Shown piece by piece: positions 13,176 through 19,299 of a DNA stretch of 22,012 bases. Origin of the DNA: Microcaldota archaeon (lineage in GTDB: Archaea > Micrarchaeota > Micrarchaeia > Micrarchaeales > CABMGC01). The stretch is taken from contig JAJYVC010000014.1 of NCBI GenBank assembly GCA_021792235.1, forward strand, positions 1 through 22,012. The letters run 5' to 3'. A program made the position numbers and the translations under genes. Each line of letters opens with the position of its first letter. Positions within the stretch are counted from its first letter, which is position 1. The notes beneath the pieces are model-generated. The model worked only from the letters and a program-made list of their open reading frames with translations. It had not been told where the DNA came from and ran no database searches.

Positions 13176-14510
13176 ATGGGAGTTATTGAAAGGCTCAAAA
13201 GCCCAATAACAAGATTAAGCCATAATGAAACAGCCACCTCCAATATAAGCGGCGAACTGTCACAGCTTGTGAAACATGTTGATGATAGCGGCTTTACCAG
13301 AGCATCATTGACTTACGCATGGTATCATGCCCACTGGTTCAGGGATGCAGCAATGGCAGTCCATGCGCTTACCGATACTGCAGATTTCCTCAACGGCTCC
13401 AACAACAGGAAAGCAAAGCTTGCGCAGGACGCTGCAGGCAGAATAATCAACTTCACTTGGGATACTATAGCTAAGTACAAAGACGGCATTAACAACGCGC
13501 TGTCTCTGGATCCAGAATCGGAGGAATTCAAGCTCCTTAAGAACCACCTGCCTGCACGGGTGAGCAAGTACGGAAACTATTTCGCGTGTATAAGAGACGG
13601 CAGGCCTTATACTGACCAGATAGAGGATGACAAGGATAGCTGGCTCAGGCAGTATGATTCAATACCTCTATCGATTATAGCAACAGAGAAATTCATAAAC
13701 TCGTTCGGCATCTCTGCCCTATCCCAGAAGACCAAGAGCAACATAAAAGGGATGCTCAGGGCTTCGATAAAGTACATGCTCAAGACATACAACGCTCCAG
13801 GAGCAAATGCCTGGGAACTCGACTGGGATGAGGTGCACGCATACACTGCAGCATCAATATCCAAGGGATTAAGAAGCGCAGCGGACATCGCAGACAGGCT
13901 TGGCGTATATATCGGAGACCTGGGCGATCTGCAGGAGAAGGCTGATGGGATAGACAGGTTCATAGAGAAGTCATTTGTGAGAGAAGGCGTATTGTACAAG
14001 TCTGCCAAGGCCACCGGGAATGGTACAACAGCAGAGCCAAATCTGAGCGTGGATTCATCCGAGATATTCATATTCTCCATGTTCAGACCAAAGCTCAGCA
14101 AGGAGGTTGAGGAGAACACTGTGAGGGCCATGGAAAAAGAACTATTCGATGGAAACGTTCTTCCGATAAGATACCAAAAGGACCCGTATTTCTTCGGCGG
14201 CAGGTGGCTGCTGCTCGGTCTCGAATTCGCAAGGTACTACAGCAGGAACGGAAGGCAGGAGGATGCAAAACGCATACTCGACTACGTAAATGAAAAATAT
14301 ATCAAGCAGGACTTCAGCCTTCCAGAGCAGGAGCTGGTCAATCCAGCAAACCTCGACGACCCGGACCACTACTTTGAAAGGAACGGATCTTCAATGATAA
14401 GGGAGCTCGGCTGGTCAGAGGCAGAGTACCTGCGGGCTGCAATTGCATATTCAAGGAACCAGGCAGCAGAGTCGCAGCGCAACGTGCTGGCTGCCACTGC
14501 AAGGAACTGA
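13176..14510 (+). CDS. GH15-type glucoamylase-like glycoside hydrolase
   Basis: This 444-residue (alpha/alpha)6-barrel enzyme of glycoside hydrolase family 15 type is expected to release glucose from alpha-glucan or a related oligosaccharide. Substrate-site motifs are WFRDAAM (54-60) and SWLRQYDSI (155-163). The general acid candidate is Glu214 in AWELDWDEVHAY, and the general base candidate is Glu417 in GWSEAEYL. Both catalytic positions are kept. There is no signal peptide or starch-binding domain, so it should act in the cytosol, for example on stored glycogen or imported oligosaccharides. It is monocistronic, with its own promoter and a nearby direct repeat. Trehalose or another alpha-glucoside remains possible as substrate. 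Confidence 0.82.
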   Translation: MGVIERLKSPITRLSHNETATSNISGELSQLVKHVDDSGFTRASLTYAWYHAHWFRDAAMAVHALTDTADFLNGSNNRKAKLAQDAAGRIINFTWDTIAKYKDGINNALSLDPESEEFKLLKNHLPARVSKYGNYFACIRDGRPYTDQIEDDKDSWLRQYDSIPLSIIATEKFINSFGISALSQKTKSNIKGMLRASIKYMLKTYNAPGANAWELDWDEVHAYTAASISKGLRSAADIADRLGVYIGDLGDLQEKADGIDRFIEKSFVREGVLYKSAKATGNGTTAEPNLSVDSSEIFIFSMFRPKLSKEVEENTVRAMEKELFDGNVLPIRYQKDPYFFGGRWLLLGLEFARYYSRNGRQEDAKRILDYVNEKYIKQDFSLPEQELVNPANLDDPDHYFERNGSSMIRELGWSEAEYLRAAIAYSRNQAAESQRNVLAATARN

Positions 14511-14549
14511 GGCTGCCGGCGGAGCAGAAAATGCCACTTTTTGACAATA

Positions 14550-14557
14550 TTTATAAA
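14550..14557 (+). promoter_or_regulatory. TATA box of the rpoD-ribosomal protein cluster
   Basis: TTTATAAA predicts a transcript start near 14580. This lies just before a seven-codon frame at 14584 and 28 bases before the rpoD start. Confidence 0.6.
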
Positions 14558-14583
14558 TGTTCCCGTCATAATTGTCTTTGCTA

Positions 14584-14607
14584 ATGGCTATTTTTAGCGC
14601 TGGTTAA
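14584..14607 (+). CDS. Possible seven-codon leader peptide ahead of rpoD
   Basis: ATG at 14584 encodes MAIFSAG and ends with TAA directly abutting the rpoD ATG. Because the predicted transcript start is near 14580, ribosomes loading on the 5' end would meet this frame first and could pass on to rpoD. It may be chance, as such short frames are common. Confidence 0.25.
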   Translation: MAIFSAG

Positions 14608-15177
14608 ATGAAGCTGTCAATATTGGAGAGTGATGATAAATCAGTCAGATTCAGGCTAGACGATACCAATTTCTCATTCGCCAATGCACTTAGGAGGACC
14701 ATGATAAACGGTGTAGGCTGCCTAGCCATAGACAGCGTCACATTCTACGAGAACTCAAGCGCAATGTTTGACGAATACATAGCGCACAGGATAGGACTCA
14801 TACCGATACACACACCCAAGGATTATGACGAGAAGGACGAGGTCGTATTCTCGCTTTCGGCAGAAGGTCCAAAGACAGTGCTGTCAAACGAACTTGCCAG
14901 CACGTCAAAAGGCGTCGCGGTGGCCAATGGCAAAATACCTATAATAAAGCTTGCAGAGGGCCAGTCGATAAAGATCGATGGCAAGGCTGTATTCAGGAAT
15001 GCTGCAAAGAGCTCCAAATTCCAGCCGGGTCTCGTCACCTATAAGGCGCTTTCAGAAGGAAGCTTTGAATTTTACGTTGAAACATTCGGCCAGATGCCGC
15101 CACTCGAAATAATACACAGGGCCCTAGGAGCCATAAGCGATAGCTTAAAAGATGTTCATAAAGAAATCAAGAAGTGA
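14608..15177 (+). CDS. rpoD: DNA-directed RNA polymerase subunit D
   Basis: This 189-residue archaeal subunit D is the counterpart of bacterial alpha and eukaryotic Rpb3, and forms the assembly platform with subunit L. The N-terminal dimerisation part includes FSFANALRRTMINGVGCLAID and the segment EYIAHRIGLIPIH. The inserted domain follows, then the end LEIIHRALGAISDSLKDV. It is shorter than many archaeal D subunits (about 260) because the insertion lacks the cysteine-rich iron-sulfur part; the only cysteine is near residue 38. It heads a + strand cluster in the order common to Archaea, although rps13, rps4 and rps11, which often precede it, are absent here. Confidence 0.96.
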   Translation: MKLSILESDDKSVRFRLDDTNFSFANALRRTMINGVGCLAIDSVTFYENSSAMFDEYIAHRIGLIPIHTPKDYDEKDEVVFSLSAEGPKTVLSNELASTSKGVAVANGKIPIIKLAEGQSIKIDGKAVFRNAAKSSKFQPGLVTYKALSEGSFEFYVETFGQMPPLEIIHRALGAISDSLKDVHKEIKK

Positions 15178-15184
15178 CGTTCGT

Positions 15185-15271
15185 GCAGGGGTGGCAGAGC
15201 TTGGTCAAATGCGCTGGCTTGAGGGGTCAGTTGCTTTAGTGCATGCGTGAGTTCAAATCTCACCCCCTGCA
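15185..15271 (+). tRNA. tRNA-Leu (anticodon GAG)
   Basis: The acceptor stem GCAGGGG/CCCCTGC is perfect and discriminator A is at 15271. The anticodon stem CTGGC/GTCAG holds the loop TTGAGGG, giving anticodon GAG. A 16-base variable arm marks a class II tRNA, and the T arm is GTGAG-TTCAAAT-CTCAC. CCA is not encoded and there is no intron. It lies eight bases after rpoD and 20 before rpl18e, so it may be released from the cluster transcript. A CTTAAAAG within the end of rpoD (15144-15151) could be its own TATA box. Confidence 0.95.
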
Positions 15272-15291
15272 TCCAGAATAATGTGAATGAA

Positions 15292-15636
15292 ATGGCAATA
15301 GAAAACACGAAGATAGCAAGATGGGTCGAGGTTCTAGAGAAGGCCAGGTCCGGTTCGAAGAACCCTAAGAAGCTCAGCTATCTTCTGCACCTAGCGGAGA
15401 AGCCGAAAAGGTCAAGAGCCAGTGTCAACCTCGACAAGATAGACAGGATCGCCAAGGAGAGCGAGAGCATCATAGTTCCAGGCAAGGTGCTAGGGGGCGG
15501 AAGCATGAGCAAGAAGATCAACATATGTGCAATAGACTTCACAGGCAGCGCAATAACCAAGCTCAAGGAGTCTAAATGCAACATATTAAAGCTTGAGGAA
15601 GCAATAAACGACAAGAATTCAAGGATAATAATCTGA
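15292..15636 (+). CDS. rpl18e: Large subunit ribosomal protein L18e
   Basis: This 114-residue archaeal/eukaryotic-type large subunit protein has ENTKIARWVEVLEKA at the start and the core VNLDKIDRIAKESESIIVPG, then KVLGGG and the conserved ICAIDFTGSAITKLKES. Length is typical. The ATG at 15292 lies after the tRNA; an in-frame upstream extension would run through the tRNA-Leu gene and is rejected. The stop TGA overlaps the rpl13 ATG by one base (TGATG). Confidence 0.95.
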   Translation: MAIENTKIARWVEVLEKARSGSKNPKKLSYLLHLAEKPKRSRASVNLDKIDRIAKESESIIVPGKVLGGGSMSKKINICAIDFTGSAITKLKESKCNILKLEEAINDKNSRIII

Positions 15637-16073
15637 TGGCCATGGAATACATGATAGATGGTACTGACAAAGTGCTTGGAAGGCTAGCAAGCCAGGCAGC
15701 AAAGCTCCTTCTCAAGAAGGACTCCGTGGTGGTAGTTAATGCAGGCAAGGTCGTCATAACAGGGCATGTGCAGGACCTTACAGCAAAGTACAAGCAGAGG
15801 ATCGAGCTCAAGGACAAGGCAAATCCGGAGCATTCGCCTTACTGGTCAAGGCGTCCGGACATGTTCGTGAAGAGGGTAGTGAGGGGCATGCTGCCGTACA
15901 AGAAGCCAAGCGGCAAGGCGGCATACAAGAGGCTCAGGGTTTACGACGGATTCCCTGAAGAGGCTAAGAAGCTGAAGGTCTTCGATGTGGAGTCGAAGAA
16001 GCCAAACCAGATATTCGAGAACACAATCACTGTAACTCAGCTCATGCAGAAGCTAGGCTACAAGGGAAGATAA
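15636..16073 (+). CDS. rpl13: Large subunit ribosomal protein L13
   Basis: This 145-residue universal ribosomal protein uL13 has DKVLGRLASQAAKLLL and VVVNAGKVVITG near the start. The archaeal PDMFVKRVVRGMLPYKKPSGKAAYKRLRV region follows in pieces across residues about 68-105, with a short lysine-rich tail. The start shares a base with the L18e stop. The gap to rps9 is two bases, so L18e, L13 and S9 form one translational unit. Confidence 0.95.
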   Translation: MAMEYMIDGTDKVLGRLASQAAKLLLKKDSVVVVNAGKVVITGHVQDLTAKYKQRIELKDKANPEHSPYWSRRPDMFVKRVVRGMLPYKKPSGKAAYKRLRVYDGFPEEAKKLKVFDVESKKPNQIFENTITVTQLMQKLGYKGR

Positions 16074-16075
16074 TC

Positions 16076-16624
16076 ATGGCAAAGGCAGGAACAGGAATCG
16101 AGAATCTTGACAAGGAATTGGAGTCGCTCTACCAGCCTAAGGCGGCGCAGGCAAAGGTGCAGCCCAAGCGCGCAGCTCAAGGGGCGAAGGCAATAAAGGC
16201 AAAGAAGGCTGCCAAGAAAGCTATACTCTCCAAAGGGAAGAGGAAGAGGGCCGTTGCCAGGGCAACGCTTGTTCCAGGAAGTGGCAGGATAATGATAAAC
16301 GGGCTTGATGTCAACCTTGTACGCCCCAAGGAGATAAGGGAGCTTATGGTCGAGGCAGTGAAGGCAACAAAGGCCGCAAGCGACATAGCTGCGGCATCAG
16401 ACATACATGTCAACTCTTCAGGGGGTGGCTTTAGCGGACAGGCACAGGCAGTAAGGACATCGATAGCAAAGGCTCTGGTGAAGGCTGCCCCGTCTCCGGA
16501 TGCGCTCAGGAGCTTCTACATGGAATATGACAGGAACCTGCTAATAGATGATACAAGGAGGGTCGAGCCTAAGAAGTTCAAAGGGCCAAAGGCTAGGGCA
16601 AGGTTCCAGACCTCGTATAGATGA
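16076..16624 (+). CDS. rps9: Small subunit ribosomal protein S9 with an extended N-terminus
   Basis: This 182-residue uS9 carries the S9 core from about residue 52 (SKGKRKRAVARATLVPGSG, SGGGFSGQAQAVRTSIAKAL, and the end KGPKARARFQTSYR that reaches the ribosomal P site). The first 50 residues are an added Ala/Lys-rich segment (QPKAAQAKVQPKRAAQGAKA and following), low in complexity and probably disordered. Archaeal S9 is usually about 130-150 residues. No good internal start is visible near the core, and the ATG at 16076 lies two bases after L13, so the extension is probably real. Confidence 0.94.
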   Translation: MAKAGTGIENLDKELESLYQPKAAQAKVQPKRAAQGAKAIKAKKAAKKAILSKGKRKRAVARATLVPGSGRIMINGLDVNLVRPKEIRELMVEAVKATKAASDIAAASDIHVNSSGGGFSGQAQAVRTSIAKALVKAAPSPDALRSFYMEYDRNLLIDDTRRVEPKKFKGPKARARFQTSYR

Positions 16625-16633
16625 TGTGATACT

Positions 16634-16834
16634 ATGATGATACCGGTGCGTTGTTTCTCCTGCGGGCAGGTCGTCGGAGACAAGTGGGAGGAATTCAACG
16701 ACAGAGTGAACGTGAAGAAGGAAAACCCCGACAAGGTGCTCACAGACCTTGGAGTGAAGAGGTACTGCTGCAGGAGGATGCTCATAAGCCACGTCGAGCT
16801 CATAGATGACGTTATAAATTACAGCAGGAAGTAA
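16634..16834 (+). CDS. rpoN: DNA-directed RNA polymerase subunit N
   Basis: This 66-residue archaeal subunit N (Rpb10 counterpart) binds one zinc through CFSCG (Cys7, Cys10) and the later YCCRRML (two adjacent cysteines). The segment GDKWEEF and the end SHVELIDDVINY are typical. The start has two adjacent ATGs (16634 and 16637) after GTGATACT. The first is used here, although the family usually begins MIPVRC at the second. The rpoK and enolase genes that often follow in archaeal clusters are absent, and a tRNA gene comes next. Confidence 0.96.
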   Translation: MMIPVRCFSCGQVVGDKWEEFNDRVNVKKENPDKVLTDLGVKRYCCRRMLISHVELIDDVINYSRK

Positions 16835-16844
16835 ATAGCAAGCG

Positions 16845-16852
16845 TTAAAAAT
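16845..16852 (+). promoter_or_regulatory. TATA box for the intron-containing tRNA
   Basis: TTAAAAAT is centred about 26-28 bases before the first base of the tRNA at 16877, so the tRNA can be transcribed from its own promoter after rpoN. Confidence 0.45.
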
Positions 16853-16876
16853 AAGGATGTTTAATATAGATGACAA

Positions 16877-16971
16877 GGGGTCGTCTGCTAGCTTGGTTAG
16901 GCTCTGTGCTTAGGGAGCATAAGACCCGAGTTCAAAATAAGCGGAAGCTTATGAAAGTCTCGGCGACCCCG
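16877..16971 (+). tRNA. tRNA, probably Pro (anticodon AGG), with an intron in the T loop
   Basis: The acceptor stem GGGGTCG (16877-16883) pairs perfectly with CGACCCC (16964-16970), discriminator G at 16971. The D loop keeps A14, G15, G18G19 and A21. The anticodon stem TGTGC/GCATA encloses TTAGGGA, giving AGG with G37, as in proline tRNAs. The T stem CCGAG (16926-16930) pairs with CTCGG (16959-16963), but 28 bases lie between instead of 7. Removing 16937-16957 leaves the normal loop TTCAAAT, and the mature tRNA is 74 bases. Oddities are a T-T mismatch at 10-25, a four-base variable loop and A at position 34. Proline identity rests on the anticodon only. Confidence 0.88.
16937..16957 (+). other. 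21-base tRNA intron at position 59/60 with a perfect bulge-helix-bulge
   Basis: The fold runs outer helix CCGAG/CTCGG, four-pair central helix TTCA (16931-16934)/TGAA (16952-16955), three-base bulges AAA (16935-16937) and AGT (16956-16958), and inner helix TAAGC/GCTTA closed by GGAA. This is the full recognition motif of archaeal tRNA-splicing endonuclease. Cutting each bulge between its second and third base removes 21 bases and restores a seven-base T loop. Confidence 0.88.
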
Positions 16972-17002
16972 ATTCATGTGGAACATGTAGAAAGGTGTAA
17001 AA

Positions 17003-17617
17003 ATGACAAACGAACTGCTCATAGACCAGGCAACCTACCTAGAGGCAGGCATACACATAGGCACCAAGATAAAGACGCCTGGAATGAAGAGGTTCATATA
17101 CAAGGTCAGGGAGGACGGGCTATATCTTCTTGAACTCAACGTTATAGATCAGAAGATAAGGCAGGCAGCAAGGCTTCTTGCGCAATATGACTCTAAGGAC
17201 ATAGTAGTTACCGCATCTAGGATATATGCCATAGCAGCAGCGACTAAATTTGCCGAGATAACAAATTCAAAGCTAATAACTGGCAGGGTGGTTCCAGGCA
17301 TATTCACCAACCCAAACCGGCCTGACTTCCAGGAGCCTGGCATAGTGCTTCTCAGCGACACTAGGAACGAGAGGCAGGCCGTTAAGGAGTCAAGCTCAAC
17401 TAGCATACCCATAATTGCACTGTGCGATACAGACAACTGGATAAAGTTCGTTGATCTAGTCGTGCCATGCAACAACAAGGGAAGGCGCTCACTCTCACTG
17501 GTCTACTTCCTGCTGGCCAGGGAGTTCATGAAGGAGAAAGGTTTAATAAAATCTAACGAGGAATTCAATTACAAAGTCTCCGACTTCGAGGCAAAAGTGG
17601 AGATGAAGGCGAAGTAA
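17003..17617 (+). CDS. rps2: Small subunit ribosomal protein S2
   Basis: This 204-residue archaeal uS2 has the N-terminal LEAGIHIGTKIKTPGMKRFI, the central FAEITNSKLITGRVVPGIFTN region split across residues about 78-100, and the nucleotide-fold-like ends IPIIALCDTDN and VDLVVPCNNKGRRSLSL. These are typical of the archaeal and eukaryotic SA/S2 group. AGGTG lies ahead of the ATG at 17003, and a short CATGT/ACATG inverted repeat (16975-16987) precedes it. The last stop touches the TTG start of the pilin-like gene, so that gene may be read from the same message. Confidence 0.96.
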   Translation: MTNELLIDQATYLEAGIHIGTKIKTPGMKRFIYKVREDGLYLLELNVIDQKIRQAARLLAQYDSKDIVVTASRIYAIAAATKFAEITNSKLITGRVVPGIFTNPNRPDFQEPGIVLLSDTRNERQAVKESSSTSIPIIALCDTDNWIKFVDLVVPCNNKGRRSLSLVYFLLAREFMKEKGLIKSNEEFNYKVSDFEAKVEMKAK

Positions 17618-18160
17618 TTGCAAGGCAATTTCAAACTGCAGCCGGCTGTCGATTTCCTAAGTTCCTACGGGATGGTAATAATAGTGATAACAATAGCGCT
17701 TATAGCTATAGGCACGCTTGCCTTCAGGCCCACACCAACTCCCGGATGCACTTCGCCGCCAGGATTCAACTGCAACTTCATAGCCATAAGCACCAATGGA
17801 ATACTTACTGCAAAGATATCGCAGGCGATAGGAAGTCCACTAGTCATAAACGGGGCAGCGTGCGCGGACCAGCAGAACTATACGTCCGATGCACCAAGAT
17901 ACGGGAACATAGGAGTCAATGCGATACCCTCATACTATCCAATATCCTCTGTATACGAGACAGGCAACTACCCTCCAGGCAACACGATATACAGCGGAGG
18001 ATACTATGTGTTTTACGTATACTGTTACCAGCTAGGAGCTTCTGTAGCAAAGGGCAATATAGGTTCCCAATTCACAGGATACCTGTGGCTCAACTACACT
18101 ATACCGAATTACGGCAGCCAGGTGCAGAAGATAGCAACATTCACTGCGGAATACTCATAA
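17618..18160 (+). CDS. Archaeal type IV pilin-like secreted protein
   Basis: This 180-residue protein has a class III (prepilin-type) signal. A seven-residue leader ending in Lys-Leu precedes QPAVDFLSSYG, then a hydrophobic helix of about 22 residues (MVIIVITIALIAIGTLAF and flanks). Archaeal pilin-like proteins share this Q-x-A-x-(E/D)-F-L-x-x-YG pattern; the acidic residue is at +5 of the expected cleavage site before Gln8. The rest is a Tyr/Asn/Gly-rich exported domain with four or five cysteines and no recognised fold. The TTG start directly follows the S2 stop. The prepilin peptidase at 9524-10384 is the likely processing enzyme. It is convergent with dnaJ. Confidence 0.75.
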   Translation: MQGNFKLQPAVDFLSSYGMVIIVITIALIAIGTLAFRPTPTPGCTSPPGFNCNFIAISTNGILTAKISQAIGSPLVINGAACADQQNYTSDAPRYGNIGVNAIPSYYPISSVYETGNYPPGNTIYSGGYYVFYVYCYQLGASVAKGNIGSQFTGYLWLNYTIPNYGSQVQKIATFTAEYS

Positions 18161-18186
18161 CAACGGGAAATGCCTCTGCAAACAGA

Positions 18187-19290
18187 TCAGAACAGCCCGA
18201 ATCTCTTCGACTGCCTGCCCTCATCCATGTTCTTGAAGTCTTCTATAAGCTTTCTCTCAGCAGCAGACAGCGACTTCGGTATCGCTACGTCTATTACCAC
18301 TATCTCGTCTCCTCTCGACGAAGCATTGAAGTGCTTTATTCCAGCTCCACGTATTGGTATTCTGGCACCTGGCCCAGTGCCCTGCGGCAGCTCCACAGTC
18401 CTTTCTCCATCTAACGTCGGCACGCGTATATTCCCCCCAAGTATGGCAGTGTAGAAAGGCACCTTGATGCTGGTTGTAACGTTGTATCCATCCCTTCGTA
18501 GCACCCTGTCTTCCAGCTCATTTATCTCTATGTACAGGTCTCCAGTTCCATCCTTTCCATAGTCTCCCATGCCGTTAAGCTTAAGCCTCATGCCACTGCT
18601 TATTCCTGCGGGTATGCGCACCTGCACCTTTTCAGTAGCAGCCACTCCTCCCCTCCCATTGCAAACCCTGCATCTCCTCTCGTACCTCTTTCCTGTTCCA
18701 GAGCATTTCTGGCACGGTGCCGTCGTTTGCACTCTTCCGAAGAACGAATCCCTTATCACAGTCACGTATCCGGTTCCACGGCATTCAGTACATTTTGTTA
18801 TCCGTGATCCAGGTTCACCTCCTGTTCCTGAGCACGCATCACATTTCTTAACATGTCTGATCCCTATCTCCTTAGTTGCGCCATTTGCGGCTTCCCTAAG
18901 TGTTATATCCATCTTGTAAAGTATGTTCTGGCCAATGTCGCGGTTTGACTGCGCTCCACCAAACATCTGGAACAGGCTGTCCCCACCGAACCCGAAGTTA
19001 AGATTTATGCCCATCTCCTTCAGTATGTCGTTTATGTCAGAGCCGCGGAATATGTCCTGTTCAGTATACCTCTGGCTGAATCCTTCAGGACCGTATGCGT
19101 CATATTGCTTCCTCTTTTCAGGATCGCCTAGGACAGCATACGCCTCGTTAACCTCCTTGAAGCGGTTAGCTGCTTCAGGATCCTTGTTCCTGTCCGGATG
19201 CAGTTCCAGTGCCAGCTTCCTGTATGCCTTCTTTATCTGATCCTCACTCGCATCTCTTGGTACTCCCAGCACTGAGTAGTAATCCGCCAT
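18187..19290 (-). CDS. dnaJ: Chaperone DnaJ (Hsp40, type I)
   Basis: This 367-residue co-chaperone stimulates DnaK ATPase and delivers substrates. The J domain (residues 1-70) has the HPD motif at 31-33. A short Gly/Phe stretch lies around GFGGDSLFQMFGG. Four CxxCxGxG zinc repeats are present (C150/C153, C167/C170, C193/C196, C207/C210), followed by the two beta-rich substrate-binding domains. All type I parts are present, though the Gly/Phe region is brief. It begins nine bases after dnaK on the same strand as the last gene of the chaperone operon. Archaeal DnaJ and DnaK are thought to have been acquired from bacteria. Confidence 0.97.
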   Translation of the reverse strand: MADYYSVLGVPRDASEDQIKKAYRKLALELHPDRNKDPEAANRFKEVNEAYAVLGDPEKRKQYDAYGPEGFSQRYTEQDIFRGSDINDILKEMGINLNFGFGGDSLFQMFGGAQSNRDIGQNILYKMDITLREAANGATKEIGIRHVKKCDACSGTGGEPGSRITKCTECRGTGYVTVIRDSFFGRVQTTAPCQKCSGTGKRYERRCRVCNGRGGVAATEKVQVRIPAGISSGMRLKLNGMGDYGKDGTGDLYIEINELEDRVLRRDGYNVTTSIKVPFYTAILGGNIRVPTLDGERTVELPQGTGPGARIPIRGAGIKHFNASSRGDEIVVIDVAIPKSLSAAERKLIEDFKNMDEGRQSKRFGLF

Positions 19291-19299
19291 CTACTTCCA

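Noticed and set aside
15247..15291. Upstream in-frame extension of L18e
   Set aside because: It lies inside the tRNA-Leu gene; the family start MAIENTK at 15292 is adequate.
16870..17133. An 87-codon open frame on the + strand across the second tRNA
   Set aside because: It runs through the tRNA and into rps2 in another frame, and its composition (Arg/His-rich) is not protein-like.
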